Below are positions 24,832 to 34,451 of a stretch of 64,000 bases of DNA, in pieces. The translations under genes were made by a program, and so were the position numbers. The stretch is from Muribaculaceae bacterium (GTDB lineage Bacteria > Bacteroidota > Bacteroidia > Bacteroidales > Muribaculaceae). Each line of letters begins with the position of its first letter. Within the stretch, counting starts at the first letter, position 1. The stretch lies in the NCBI GenBank assembly GCA_023665425.1, contig JAMPDX010000001.1:349025-413024 (forward strand). Reading direction: 5' to 3'. A model generated the notes under the pieces. The model was not told the origin of the DNA, made no database searches, and saw only the letters and a list, made by a program, of their open reading frames with translations.

Positions 24832-26835
24832 ATGACTTCCCAAATAATGGATTCTGAAAATTCACAACATAACGGACAGCCTATAAAGGAGGTGAATTCG
24901 CCGAATGATACATCGGCTAAGAAGCCTCATATACCTCTGGAAGGAATAAATCTACCCTCTGATTTACGCGCCTTGAGCGAAGATAAATTGGAGCAGGTAT
25001 GTACAGACTTGCGCCAAGTGATTATCCGAACTCTCAGCAGCAATCCGGGACACTTCGCTTCATCCATGGGGGCAGTTGAGCTAACCGTAGCCCTGCATTA
25101 TGTGTTCAACACCCCGCGCGACAGGATTGTATGGGATGTGGGGCATCAGGCTTATGCGCATAAATTATTGACCGGTCGCAAGGGTCAATTCGACACCCTG
25201 CGCAAGCAAGGGGGCTTGAGCGGCTTCCCCAATCCCAAAGAGAGTGAGTATGACACTTTTATGGCAGGCCATGCTTCCAACTCCATTTCGGCGGCCTTGG
25301 GTATGGCTATCGCAGACCATCTCACTCCTAAGAACAGCGACCGCAAGACAGTAGCTGTAATAGGGGACGCTTCCATTTCAGGTGGCCTTGCCTTCGAGGG
25401 GCTCAATAATGCTTCAAACAACGATAATAACTTGCTTATTATACTCAACGACAATGATATGTCGATCGACGACAATGTCGGTGCGCTGCACAGATATCTG
25501 TCTAAAATGAGTACTTCTGCCGGCTATAACAGGATGCGTTACCGTGCTTACAAATTCATGAAGCGGCATCGCATCATCAACGAGAAGGGGCGTAAACGTA
25601 TGATACGTTTTACCAACTCCGTAAAGAGTTTGATTTCAAGACGCCAGAATATTTTTGAAGGGCTCAACATCCGATACTTTGGCCCCATAGACGGGCATAA
25701 CGTGCATAATCTGGTCAAAGTATTGAACGAAATAAAGGATATGGAGGGTCCTCGCCTGCTGCATATTTGCACTGTCAAAGGCAAAGGCTATAAGCCGGCA
25801 GAGATTAACCCTACCACATGGCATGCTCCCGGTAAGTTTGACCCTGACACAGGGGTGCGTACCCCCGGCCCTACAGGCCCACATGCGCTAAAATGGCAGG
25901 AAGTGTTTGGACGCACTCTTGTGGAGCTGTCTGACGCATACCCCGAAGTGGTGGGTATCACTGCAGCCATGCTTTCAGGCACATCCATGAGTCTGATGAT
26001 GGACAAGTATCCCGAGCGTACCTTTGATGTCGGTATCTCGGAGGGGCATGCCGTGACCTTCGCCGGGGGACTTGCAGCAGCCGGAAAGAGACCCTTTGTT
26101 GCCATATATTCATCCTTCTTGCAGCGTGCCTATGACAATATTATACACGATGTATGTATTCAGGGCTTGCCGGTGACATTCTGCATAGACCGTGCCGGAG
26201 TAGTGGGTGATGATGGCGTTACTCACCACGGACTCTTTGATATGGCATATTTGTCAGTAATACCGGGTCTTGCTATCGCTTCACCGATGGATGAGAGTAC
26301 CTTGCGCAATCTGATGTATTCCTCTCTAAGTTACACCGGACCTATCGCCATACGATACCCACGCGGCAGTGCTGTCAATGTTGAGTGGCAAACCCCATTT
26401 GAGTCAATAGAACAGGGGAGAGGTCGATGCTTGGCACCACCCTCACCCGGTGCTGTAGCTGTCTTGACTATCGGGCCGGTAGGCAACGACATCAAAGGGG
26501 TAAGAGAGAGCTTGACCCAAGAAAATATCCTCGTAGCCCATTACGATATGATATGGCTTAACCCTTTGGATACAGCTATGCTCGAGGAGGCGGTAAAAGC
26601 AGGAGTTAAGGGATTTGTGACAGTTGAGGATGCCTCAATCAAGGGTGGTCTCGGCAGTGCCGTGGCAGAGTGGCTTGAACAGAATCACCCTGAAATACCC
26701 CTAATCAAGCTTGGCGCTCCTGCCAATGAGTGGATACACCATGCCTCAGTGGCTCAGCTCCGCGCTTATTGCGGATATGATACCCAAGGTATTGCAAAGG
26801 CTGTAAGACAACTTCACGATAAAATCAGTGGCTAA
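24832..26835 (+). CDS. dxs: 1-deoxy-D-xylulose-5-phosphate synthase
   Basis: A 667-residue thiamine-diphosphate enzyme joining pyruvate and glyceraldehyde 3-phosphate, the entry to the MEP isoprenoid pathway. Visible blocks are D-V-G-H-Q-A-Y-A-H, the ThDP/Mg motif G178-D-A-S with N-D-N-D-M-S-I about 30 residues later, catalytic E404 in I-S-E-G-H-A-V, and the transketolase C-terminal domain. The first 30 or so residues are a polar extension; the ATG at 24850 (residue 7) would also be possible. It is followed by trkA after 11 nt, so the two are co-transcribed. Confidence 0.95.
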   Translation: MTSQIMDSENSQHNGQPIKEVNSPNDTSAKKPHIPLEGINLPSDLRALSEDKLEQVCTDLRQVIIRTLSSNPGHFASSMGAVELTVALHYVFNTPRDRIVWDVGHQAYAHKLLTGRKGQFDTLRKQGGLSGFPNPKESEYDTFMAGHASNSISAALGMAIADHLTPKNSDRKTVAVIGDASISGGLAFEGLNNASNNDNNLLIILNDNDMSIDDNVGALHRYLSKMSTSAGYNRMRYRAYKFMKRHRIINEKGRKRMIRFTNSVKSLISRRQNIFEGLNIRYFGPIDGHNVHNLVKVLNEIKDMEGPRLLHICTVKGKGYKPAEINPTTWHAPGKFDPDTGVRTPGPTGPHALKWQEVFGRTLVELSDAYPEVVGITAAMLSGTSMSLMMDKYPERTFDVGISEGHAVTFAGGLAAAGKRPFVAIYSSFLQRAYDNIIHDVCIQGLPVTFCIDRAGVVGDDGVTHHGLFDMAYLSVIPGLAIASPMDESTLRNLMYSSLSYTGPIAIRYPRGSAVNVEWQTPFESIEQGRGRCLAPPSPGAVAVLTIGPVGNDIKGVRESLTQENILVAHYDMIWLNPLDTAMLEEAVKAGVKGFVTVEDASIKGGLGSAVAEWLEQNHPEIPLIKLGAPANEWIHHASVAQLRAYCGYDTQGIAKAVRQLHDKISG

Positions 26836-26846
26836 CTCATATAGAT

Positions 26847-28181
26847 ATGAAGATAGTTATAGCAGGAGCAGGAGAAGTCGGGAGTCATTTGGCAAAGATG
26901 TTGTCAAACGAAGATCAGGATATCATCTTGATAGACCCCGATCAGCAAAAGCTCAACCTGATAGACAGCAATTATAATCTAATGACATACTGTGGGTCAA
27001 CATCCTCATTCCGTTCGCTTAAGGATGTATCGGTAGCCGATGCTGACTTGTTTGTCGCTGTCACCCCATACGAAACACAAAATATCACCGCATGTGCTAT
27101 AGCCAAGCAGCTTGGGGCCACATGCACCGTTGCACGTATTGATAATTTTGAGTTCTTGGAAAAAAAGAATTCCAAGACTCTGTTTGATATCGGGGTGGAT
27201 AAACTCATCTACCCCGAGCACCTCGCAGCTCAGGAATTGATTACCGCTCTGGAGCACAACTGGGCACGACATTGGGCCGAGCTGGCTCACGGCAAGTTGC
27301 TCCTTATCGGTGTGAAATTGCGTGATAACTCCGTGCTCGTAAATCACTATCTGCGGTCGCTCCCGATACAAGCGCACACGTTCCACATAGCTGCTATCAA
27401 GCGCAATCATGAGACCATAATTCCTAACGGTAACGATGAGCTTTTGGAGGGGGACATTGTATTTTTCGTCACCTTTGAGTCTGATGCCGACGCCATCCGC
27501 GAGCTTTGTGGCAAGGTGGAATATCAAATAAAGCGAGTGATGATAATGGGAGGCACACGTATAGCCATGCGTTTCTCGCTTGAGAGTAAAGGCAAGTTCA
27601 ATATCAAAATAATAGAGCCTGACCGTGCTATCTGCGAACGTCTCGCCACACGCCTGCCCGACTGTGACATAGAGCAGGGGGATGCCAGAGATATCGACAC
27701 CCTTAAAGAAAACAATATCGACCAATACGACGCTTTTGTGGCACTCTCTGACTCCTCCGAAACGAATATTCTCAGCTGCTTGACAGCCAAGGAGTTCGGT
27801 ATAAAGAAGACTGTCGCCGATGTGGAAAATCTGCAATTTATCGGGCAGGCCGAAAACCTTAATATCGGCACTGTCCTAAATAAGAAATTGATAGCCTCAT
27901 CACGTATCTTCAAATTCTTGCTCGACGCAGATGAGCACAACGCCCGAACCTTCGCCCTGGCAGATGCCGAGGTATATGAGCTCAAGGTGCGTGACAAGGC
28001 CAAGATAACCAAAGCACAAGTCAAGGATTTGCGCCTCCCGTATGGTATGACTCTGGCCGCTGTGACCCATGACGGCAAGTGTTCGCTGGTCACCGGTACC
28101 ACCCAAATCCACGCCGGAGACACCGTGGTGGCATTTTGTCTCACCGGCTCTCTTCATAAGGTAGAGCATTGGTTTAATTAG
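26847..28181 (+). CDS. trkA: Trk potassium uptake system NAD-binding subunit TrkA
   Basis: A 444-residue peripheral gating subunit with two RCK units. The first Rossmann motif is I-A-G-A-G-E-V-G-S-H at the N-terminus, with the acidic I-D-P-D end of strand 2. The second begins I-M-G-G-T-R-I-A near residue 230. Each is followed by a TrkA-C domain. It binds NAD(H)/ATP and controls the TrkH channel. Its TAG stop (28179-28181) directly abuts the left end of a 195-bp inverted-repeat element that separates it from trkH. Confidence 0.95.
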   Translation: MKIVIAGAGEVGSHLAKMLSNEDQDIILIDPDQQKLNLIDSNYNLMTYCGSTSSFRSLKDVSVADADLFVAVTPYETQNITACAIAKQLGATCTVARIDNFEFLEKKNSKTLFDIGVDKLIYPEHLAAQELITALEHNWARHWAELAHGKLLLIGVKLRDNSVLVNHYLRSLPIQAHTFHIAAIKRNHETIIPNGNDELLEGDIVFFVTFESDADAIRELCGKVEYQIKRVMIMGGTRIAMRFSLESKGKFNIKIIEPDRAICERLATRLPDCDIEQGDARDIDTLKENNIDQYDAFVALSDSSETNILSCLTAKEFGIKKTVADVENLQFIGQAENLNIGTVLNKKLIASSRIFKFLLDADEHNARTFALADAEVYELKVRDKAKITKAQVKDLRLPYGMTLAAVTHDGKCSLVTGTTQIHAGDTVVAFCLTGSLHKVEHWFN

Positions 28182-28376
28182 TAAGTAGCTGAGAAAAATT
28201 AATCATCAAATGTATAACAGTAGGTAAGATTGATTTGAACAAAAATTCCACTTTCTCTTCGGCGCCTTTCGACGTCTTCATCAGTCGCTTAGCTCGCTAA
28301 GCTCCTTCTTCAGCCGACAAAAATCAGTCGAAGATAAAGTAAAATTTTATGTTCATTAATTTTTCTCATCTACTTA
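28182..28376. repeat. 195-bp inverted-repeat element between trkA and trkH (MITE-like)
   Basis: The left arm TAAGTAGCTGAGAAAAATTA and four further bases (28182-28205) match the minus-strand right arm (28376-28353) at 22 of 24 positions. Inside, ACTTT-TCTTCG blocks pair again, and the centre is CTTAGC-TC-GCTAAG. The segment TAGCTCGCTAAGCTCC (28290-28305) recurs with one change in the 45.6-kb element. No ORF. The element starts at the base after the trkA stop and ends 12 nt before the trkH ATG, so it makes up nearly the whole spacer. Confidence 0.6.
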
Positions 28377-28388
28377 GAGTAGACACTT

Positions 28389-29861
28389 ATGGCAATATAT
28401 GTTCATCGGAGCTATATAAATATCGTGATGCTATTGCGTGTCATGGGGTGGCTGTTGTTGGTAGAAGCCGGCTTTATGCTCATTCCTCTGATTACTGCCA
28501 TTTGCTTTGGCGAAAATATATTTCCAGTGCTCATGGGGCTTGGTATTACTATAGGTGCCGGGCTTATCATGATGAGCCTTAAGCCCCGCAGCCGCGAGAT
28601 GGGCAAACGCGAAGCTATCCTTCTAACGGCGATGATATGGGTTATATTCTCTCTATTTGGCCTTATTCCCTTTATATTGGGTAAGCCGCATCTTAATTTC
28701 ACAGATGCCTTCTTTGAGACGATTTCCGGATTTACTACTACCGGCTTATCCATATTGCCAACCCTTGACGGGGTGCCCCGAAGCATAATCATATGGCGTT
28801 GTGTGATGCAATGGATAGGTGGTCTTGGTATCATACTCTTCACCTTAGCAGTAATCCCCATGCTCAATTATCAGGGTGGTATGCAGATGTTTAATGCCGA
28901 GGTGAGTGGTATCACACGCACCAAACTGCGCCCCAGGGTAAGCTCCACAGCCAAGAGTATGTGGGGGGTATATTTCGCCATCACCGGGGCTGCGATAGTG
29001 TTGTTGTCCCTGACCGATATGGACCCGTTTAATGCCATTTGTTATGGTTTAACCACCGTCTCTACCGGCGGATGTGCCACTACCAATGCCGGAATTGGGG
29101 CATGGGACACCCCTTGGATTAAGATAATTGTTACCTTCTTTATGTTCCTTGGCGGGGTCAACTTCGGACTGCTGTTCCAGGCGGCTACCGGCCGGTTCAG
29201 GCCATTTATCACCAACACCGCCTTTAAGTGGTATTGTGGCTTTATTATCATAGCCACACTGGTGATGAGCATAAGTATCTTTCTGAGTGGCAGCTGGCAT
29301 ACGATTGACGATATCACCATAGCGCCACTGTTTCAGTCAGTTTCCATTATATCCTCAACCGGACTTACCGAGCCCGACTTCGCAAGCTGGGGAGGCCCCG
29401 CAATTTCCCTTCTTGTATTGATGATGTTTGTGGGAGCGTGCGCCGGCAGTACCTGTGGTGGTGTCAAGATAGATCGCTTCATTATTTGCATGAAGAATAT
29501 CAAGAACGAGTTCTACCGTATGATGCATCCCAATGCCGTGCTCACGGTGCGCATCAATGGTAAAGGTACTTCCGGCCAGATGGTTGAAAAGGCTATCATG
29601 TTCTTGATTATCTACGTGATAGTCATAGGCGTAGGAGGCACCTTGCTTGTGCTTATGGATATCCCCATGCAGGATGCTTACTTCTCCACTCTCGAGTCTA
29701 TTTCCAATACCGGCATTGCTGTCAGTCTCGACGGAATACCCACCCAATACAGCGCATATCCTACAGGTGCCAAGTGGACTTTGGCAGCCGTAATGCTCAC
29801 CGGACGCCTCGAACTTTACACGATACTTTTGCTGCTCACCCGCACATTCTGGAAAAAATAA
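28389..29861 (+). CDS. trkH: Trk potassium uptake protein TrkH
   Basis: A 490-residue membrane channel subunit with about ten helices in four M-P-M repeats. The selectivity-filter glycines are visible in S-G-F-T-T-T-G, S-T-G-G-C-A, S-S-T-G-L-T and S-N-T-G-I-A-V. It imports potassium, gated by TrkA. The gene lies 207 nt after trkA, the gap being taken up by the inverted-repeat element. The start codon is placed at the first ATG after the element; the next in-frame residues already form a membrane helix. Confidence 0.95.
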   Translation: MAIYVHRSYINIVMLLRVMGWLLLVEAGFMLIPLITAICFGENIFPVLMGLGITIGAGLIMMSLKPRSREMGKREAILLTAMIWVIFSLFGLIPFILGKPHLNFTDAFFETISGFTTTGLSILPTLDGVPRSIIIWRCVMQWIGGLGIILFTLAVIPMLNYQGGMQMFNAEVSGITRTKLRPRVSSTAKSMWGVYFAITGAAIVLLSLTDMDPFNAICYGLTTVSTGGCATTNAGIGAWDTPWIKIIVTFFMFLGGVNFGLLFQAATGRFRPFITNTAFKWYCGFIIIATLVMSISIFLSGSWHTIDDITIAPLFQSVSIISSTGLTEPDFASWGGPAISLLVLMMFVGACAGSTCGGVKIDRFIICMKNIKNEFYRMMHPNAVLTVRINGKGTSGQMVEKAIMFLIIYVIVIGVGGTLLVLMDIPMQDAYFSTLESISNTGIAVSLDGIPTQYSAYPTGAKWTLAAVMLTGRLELYTILLLLTRTFWKK

Positions 29862-29891
29862 TCAGACCTGACATAATTTGTCGTGTAAAAG

Positions 29892-29923
29892 GTTGTAATA
29901 TTCCTAAAAAAGTGGTAACTTTG
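29892..29923 (+). promoter_or_regulatory. Promoter for ftsK-lolA
   Basis: GTTG (29892-29895), 20 nt, then TAACTTTG (29916-29923): both elements and the spacing match the Bacteroidetes consensus. It lies 25 nt before the ftsK start, giving a very short leader. Confidence 0.75.
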
Positions 29924-29947
29924 TAACACTAAATTGTAGAGAATTAG

Positions 29948-32623
29948 ATGGCCAAATACGATACATTTAACCCTGAAATAGAAAATGGCTATGAGTCTTC
30001 CAGTGACTCGTTAACCTATCCGGACACTGACCATGAACACATAGATGGTGTCGGTACGCGCAACTCTAAGTCAGGCCGCAATATACGTCCCGGTTCAGCT
30101 TCAGCCGGCAAGAACACAAAGCGCAAAACAAAAACTCTGCGTAAGCCCAAAAGACCTGCGGTATCAGTCAAGGAAAAAATCAATATTTTCATGGATGACA
30201 ACCGCACACGCAATGTTATTGGCTTTGCCCTGCTCGCCTTTAGCGCGTATCTTATCATTGCTTTTATCTCGTATATAGTCAACGGACTACACGATCAGAG
30301 TGAAGTGCAGAATGTAGCTTCCGGTGCCGCTACGGAGATAAAGAATGTTGCCGGCGAAGGTGGTGCACGCCTCTCCGACCTGCTGATAAATCAATCCTTC
30401 GGATTAGCCTCCGGAGTCATTATCCTGTGGACTCTTGGCTTGGCAATGCGCTTTTTCGGAGTATTCCGTTTTAAGGTTGTCAACTTCACAATCAAGTGTC
30501 TTGTAGCTCTCATCACCACCTCCCTCATAATCGGTCTTGGCACTATAGCTTTTGACTCTCACTACTTATGGGGTGGTGCTCACGGATATGTCATCAATGA
30601 GCGTATTATTCATTACATCGGGTGGATAGGAGCAGTGCTCTTGTGCGCTGTGCTTATCGTGCTCTTTTTCTCGATCTGCCTGTATGATATCTACAAGTAT
30701 TTCAAGGGGATAGCACTGCGTCGACGCCAAGAGCGCGAGAAGCAAGAAGAGAAGGAACGCAAACGCGAGGAGTTAGAACGTAAAATCGCCGAACTCCAAG
30801 CCCTTGAAGATGAAAAAATTGCTGAAGAAAAAAATCCGGAAACCGGGGAGCCTGTTCCGACTCAAGAGCTCGACTTTAGCAATGACGATTACACAGACAC
30901 AGCCGATGAGGATACCTCCGAGCAGGATAATGCACAAGACATCGACAAAGCTTTGGAAGAGGGTGTCCTCCCCGAAGATAATAAGCTTGACACTGTCTCA
31001 GAGGAGGATAAACCCAAGATGGATGGCAAACCTGTCGAGATAGAAACTCCGTCGGGAGTTATGAAGGTCACCACTAATGAGATAGGTAAAGCCGTGAGTG
31101 ATAATGACACTCCTGACGTCTTTGACCCCACGGCGACCCTGTCAAACTATAAATTCCCGCCTTACAGCTTGTTACGCGAGTCAGTCTCTCGCATCAGTGT
31201 AGACCAGAACGAGCAACTCGAAAATCAGGAACGCATCCGTACCACTCTGGCTGACTTCGGTATTGAAATCACTGAAATAAAGGCTACTGTAGGTCCCACT
31301 GTCACCCTGTATGAAATTCGTCCGGACAAAGGTGTCAAGATTTCAAAGATACGCAGCCTGGGTGATGATATCGCGCTGAGTCTCGCTGCCGTGGGTGTAC
31401 GTATCATCGCTCCCATACCGGGACGTGGCACAGTAGGCATTGAGGTGGCAAACAAAGACCCGCAGACAGTGTCAATGCGCACTATTATTCAGTCTCGCGC
31501 ATACCAGGAGTGTAGGTACGAATTGCCCATCGCCATAGGTTCCACTATCAATAACCATGTGTATTTGGCAGATTTGGCCAAGATGCCGCACTTGTTGGTG
31601 GCCGGTGCCACAGGTCAAGGTAAGTCTGTAGGACTCAATGCTATTATCGCCTCCCTCCTGTATCGTAAGCACCCGGCAGAGCTCAAGTTTGTCCTCGTGG
31701 ACCCCAAGATGGTGGAGTTCTCACTATATCAAGCTTTGGAGAATCATTATCTGGCCCAGTTGCCGGGCGAAGAAGAAGCAGTGATAACCCGCCCCGAAAA
31801 GGTCGTGGCCACTCTCTCCAGCCTATGCGTTGAGATGGATGCCCGCTATGATTTGCTAAAGGCTGCCGAGGTGCGCAACATCAAGGAATACAATGCCAAG
31901 TTTATAGAGCGGCGTCTCAATCCCGACAAAGGGCACAGATTTATGCCATATATCGTGGTCATTGTAGATGAGTTTGCAGACCTTATAATGACTGCCGGTA
32001 AGGAGGTAGAGACACCAATCGCCCGCTTGGCCCAGAAAGCTCGTGCTATCGGCATACATGTCATTTTGGCCACACAGCGACCGAGTGCCAACGTTATTAC
32101 CGGTGTAATCAAGGCCAACTTCCCTGCTCGTATAGCCTTTAAGGTAGCCTCCGGTATCGACTCTCGCACCGTGCTTGATGCCACCGGTGCAGAGCATCTG
32201 ATAGGACGTGGCGATATGCTGATAAGCAACAATTCGGAGATGGAGCGTGTGCAATGTGCCTTCATCGACACACCTGAGGTAACTGCTATTTGTCAGCATA
32301 TCAAGGCACAGCAAAGCTACGGCTCTCCCTATCTGTTGCCCGAACCCTTACCCATGGGTGACGGTGGCGGAGCTACAGGAGCAGGCGGAGGAGAGTATGG
32401 AGACCGCGACCCACTGTTTGATGAGATAGCACGACTTATTGTCACAAGCAATACAGCCTCAACCTCTTCCCTGCAGAGACGTTATTCTATTGGTTATAAT
32501 CGCGCCGGCAAAATTATGGACCAAATGGAGGCTGCCGGCATCGTAGGACCTGCCTCCGGCGGAAAGCCCAGGCAAGTGCTTGTAGACTCTATAATGTTGG
32601 AATCAATTTTGAGCTCATTATAA
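29948..32623 (+). CDS. ftsK: DNA translocase FtsK/SpoIIIE
   Basis: 891 residues. After a polar N-terminus of about 80 residues come four membrane helices (about 87-112, 150-172, 178-201, 221-250). A charged coiled-coil and acidic linker (about 255-400) leads to the motor domain, with Walker A G-A-T-G-Q-G-K-S at 553-560 and I-V-D-E-F-A-D as Walker B. The C-terminal gamma winged helix (S-I-G-Y-N-R-A-G-K-I-M-D-Q-M-E) reads the KOPS polarity sequences. It pumps chromosome ends through the division septum and activates XerCD at dif. It is probably co-transcribed with lolA. Confidence 0.96.
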   Translation: MAKYDTFNPEIENGYESSSDSLTYPDTDHEHIDGVGTRNSKSGRNIRPGSASAGKNTKRKTKTLRKPKRPAVSVKEKINIFMDDNRTRNVIGFALLAFSAYLIIAFISYIVNGLHDQSEVQNVASGAATEIKNVAGEGGARLSDLLINQSFGLASGVIILWTLGLAMRFFGVFRFKVVNFTIKCLVALITTSLIIGLGTIAFDSHYLWGGAHGYVINERIIHYIGWIGAVLLCAVLIVLFFSICLYDIYKYFKGIALRRRQEREKQEEKERKREELERKIAELQALEDEKIAEEKNPETGEPVPTQELDFSNDDYTDTADEDTSEQDNAQDIDKALEEGVLPEDNKLDTVSEEDKPKMDGKPVEIETPSGVMKVTTNEIGKAVSDNDTPDVFDPTATLSNYKFPPYSLLRESVSRISVDQNEQLENQERIRTTLADFGIEITEIKATVGPTVTLYEIRPDKGVKISKIRSLGDDIALSLAAVGVRIIAPIPGRGTVGIEVANKDPQTVSMRTIIQSRAYQECRYELPIAIGSTINNHVYLADLAKMPHLLVAGATGQGKSVGLNAIIASLLYRKHPAELKFVLVDPKMVEFSLYQALENHYLAQLPGEEEAVITRPEKVVATLSSLCVEMDARYDLLKAAEVRNIKEYNAKFIERRLNPDKGHRFMPYIVVIVDEFADLIMTAGKEVETPIARLAQKARAIGIHVILATQRPSANVITGVIKANFPARIAFKVASGIDSRTVLDATGAEHLIGRGDMLISNNSEMERVQCAFIDTPEVTAICQHIKAQQSYGSPYLLPEPLPMGDGGGATGAGGGEYGDRDPLFDEIARLIVTSNTASTSSLQRRYSIGYNRAGKIMDQMEAAGIVGPASGGKPRQVLVDSIMLESILSSL

Positions 32624-32668
32624 ATAGCGAAGCACCTTAATATAAATTCTAATAAACAGGCTTTTAAA

Positions 32669-33280
32669 ATGAAGAAGCTTCTTATAATACTAACTCTATT
32701 GCTGACCGGTGTCAGCCTTTACAGCGCGCCAACAGCGGCAGATGTTCTGCAAAAATCTGCTTCCGCTCTGCTCAAGAGTGGAGGAGTATCCGCTTCATAT
32801 ACCTACAAGAGCGGCAGATACAGCGAGAACGGCACTCTGAAGGCTAAGGGTAAAAAATATAGTCTCATCTCCAACAGCCGCTCTATATGGTATAACGGAC
32901 AATCGCTGTGGACCCTCAACCCATCGGAGAAGGAGGTGACTCTATCAAACCCCACCACCGCAGAAGCTGCCGCCTTAAATCCATATATGCTTGTATCGGC
33001 TTACAAAACAGAGTACACGGCTAAGCTTGTAACCTCAACTATTAAAGGGACATACAGTGTGCAGCTCACTCCCAAAAACAGAAGTAACTACATCAAGAGC
33101 GCCACAATATGTATTCGATCTTCAAATAATATGCCGGTGAGACTTGATGTCACTGACCGTTCAGGCAACAAATCCACCATCATCATCACCGATGTTAAAA
33201 CCGGCGTGAAGTTAAGCGACTCTACCTTCACATATAGTTCCAAGTCGCACCCGGGTGTCTCGCTTATCGACCTGCGGTAG
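32669..33280 (+). CDS. lolA: LolA-like outer-membrane lipoprotein carrier
   Basis: 203 residues with a signal peptide (about 1-19, ending L-Y-S-A) and a LolA-type beta-barrel body: repeated short strands such as F-T-Y-S and an early G-T-L-K-A-K-G-K-K-Y-S strand. LolA carries lipoproteins across the periplasm from LolCDE to the outer membrane. Similarity is at fold level and the sequence is short of hard motifs. The gene follows ftsK by 45 nt, an arrangement common in Bacteroidetes that supports the call. trxB follows 55 nt after its stop. Confidence 0.8.
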   Translation: MKKLLIILTLLLTGVSLYSAPTAADVLQKSASALLKSGGVSASYTYKSGRYSENGTLKAKGKKYSLISNSRSIWYNGQSLWTLNPSEKEVTLSNPTTAEAAALNPYMLVSAYKTEYTAKLVTSTIKGTYSVQLTPKNRSNYIKSATICIRSSNNMPVRLDVTDRSGNKSTIIITDVKTGVKLSDSTFTYSSKSHPGVSLIDLR

Positions 33281-33335
33281 TCACCGAAATTATACATATA
33301 ACACTGAGTATAAAATAATTAAATATAGAAATATC

Positions 33336-34277
33336 ATGGACACAATCAGAACACGCTGTCTGATAATTGGTTCCGGCCCCGCCGGCTACACAGCAGCTAT
33401 CTACACATCACGTGCTAATCTGCAACCTATCCTGTATGAAGGACCTCAGCCCGGAGGTCAGCTCACTATCACTACTGACATTGAGAACTTCCCCGGCTAT
33501 GTAGAGGGTATCAACGGTACAGAAATGATGGCACAGTTCAAGCAACAAGCTATCCGCTATGGTGCCGAAGTGCGCCCCAACATCATAACAGAGGTAGACT
33601 TCAGCGCCCGCCCCTTCCGTTGCGTAGTGGATAATGGTGACATAGTTATGGCTGACACTATTATCATCGCTACCGGAGCCTCAGCTAAATATCTGGGTCT
33701 CGCAGATGAGGAGAAATATCGTGGTATGGGAGTGAGTGCATGCGCTACCTGCGACGGTTTCTTCTATCGCAAGAAAGATGTGGCTGTGGTAGGTGGTGGC
33801 GACACTGCATGCGAGGAGGCATTGTATCTGAGCACGTTGGCAAAACAGGTATATATGATAGTACGCAAGGATCATCTGCGTGCCTCTAAGGTGATGCAGC
33901 GCCGTGTGATGGAGCGTCCCAATATCAAGATACTCTTCAATACCAACACCCTCGGACTCTTTGGCGAGGATGGCGTGGAAGGTGCACACCTGGTGCTCCA
34001 TCAGGGCACACCTCAGGAAGAGAAGTATGATATAGCTATCGATGGCTTCTTCCTGGCCATCGGTCATCGCCCCAACACAGAAGTCTTCGGTGGCGTAATT
34101 GAGACGGACCACACCGGCTACATCAAGACATTTAACGACACTACAGCCACCAATGTCCCCGGTGTATTCGCTGCCGGTGACGTAGCTGATACACGTTATC
34201 GTCAGGCCATCACAGCCGCCGGTATGGGTTGCAAGGCAGCCATCGACGTTGAGCGCTTCTTGCTTGAGCAGGCTTAA
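33336..34277 (+). CDS. trxB: Thioredoxin-disulfide reductase
   Basis: 313 residues when started at the ATG at 33336; an upstream in-frame ATG at 33255 would overlap lolA and add 27 residues before the FAD motif, so it is rejected. FAD-binding G-S-G-P-A-G-Y-T-A-A is at about 12-21, the redox pair is C136-A-T-C139, the NADPH motif is G-G-G-D-T-A-C-E-E-A, and the closing G-V-F-A-A-G-D-V-A-D is normal. It transfers electrons from NADPH to thioredoxin in the cytoplasm. Confidence 0.96.
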   Translation: MDTIRTRCLIIGSGPAGYTAAIYTSRANLQPILYEGPQPGGQLTITTDIENFPGYVEGINGTEMMAQFKQQAIRYGAEVRPNIITEVDFSARPFRCVVDNGDIVMADTIIIATGASAKYLGLADEEKYRGMGVSACATCDGFFYRKKDVAVVGGGDTACEEALYLSTLAKQVYMIVRKDHLRASKVMQRRVMERPNIKILFNTNTLGLFGEDGVEGAHLVLHQGTPQEEKYDIAIDGFFLAIGHRPNTEVFGGVIETDHTGYIKTFNDTTATNVPGVFAAGDVADTRYRQAITAAGMGCKAAIDVERFLLEQA

Positions 34278-34299
34278 GCTCTAAAATATAAACTGGTAA

Positions 34300-34352
34300 A
34301 ATTTTGTATGATTATTAAGATTACCAACTTGGTATTTTTTGATCATCACTAA
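34300..34352 (+). repeat. Lone 53-bp copy of the 9.3-kb element end
   Basis: Reads AATTTTGTATGAT...ATCATCACTAA and matches the minus strand of 9349-9400 at about 48 of 53 positions with one indel. It holds an inner perfect palindrome TACCAA-C-TTGGTA (34322-34334) within an outer ATGAT/ATCAT pair. It lies 22 nt past the trxB stop. The rest of the 174-nt gap to the deaminase gene shows no gene. Confidence 0.7.
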
Positions 34353-34451
34353 ACAAGCTCTTTTGAGTGTGTCATAAGTCAAGAGTTAACTACAATTGAT
34401 TTATGACTCACTCATATCAATCTCCTCAACATATTCACTCATTCACGCCAC

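Noticed and set aside
27006..27836. A 276-codon minus-strand ORF
   Set aside because: Fully antisense to trkA, which has both Rossmann motifs intact.
33255..33335. Upstream in-frame extension of trxB
   Set aside because: It would overlap lolA and put 27 unrelated residues before the FAD motif; the ATG at 33336 gives the family length.
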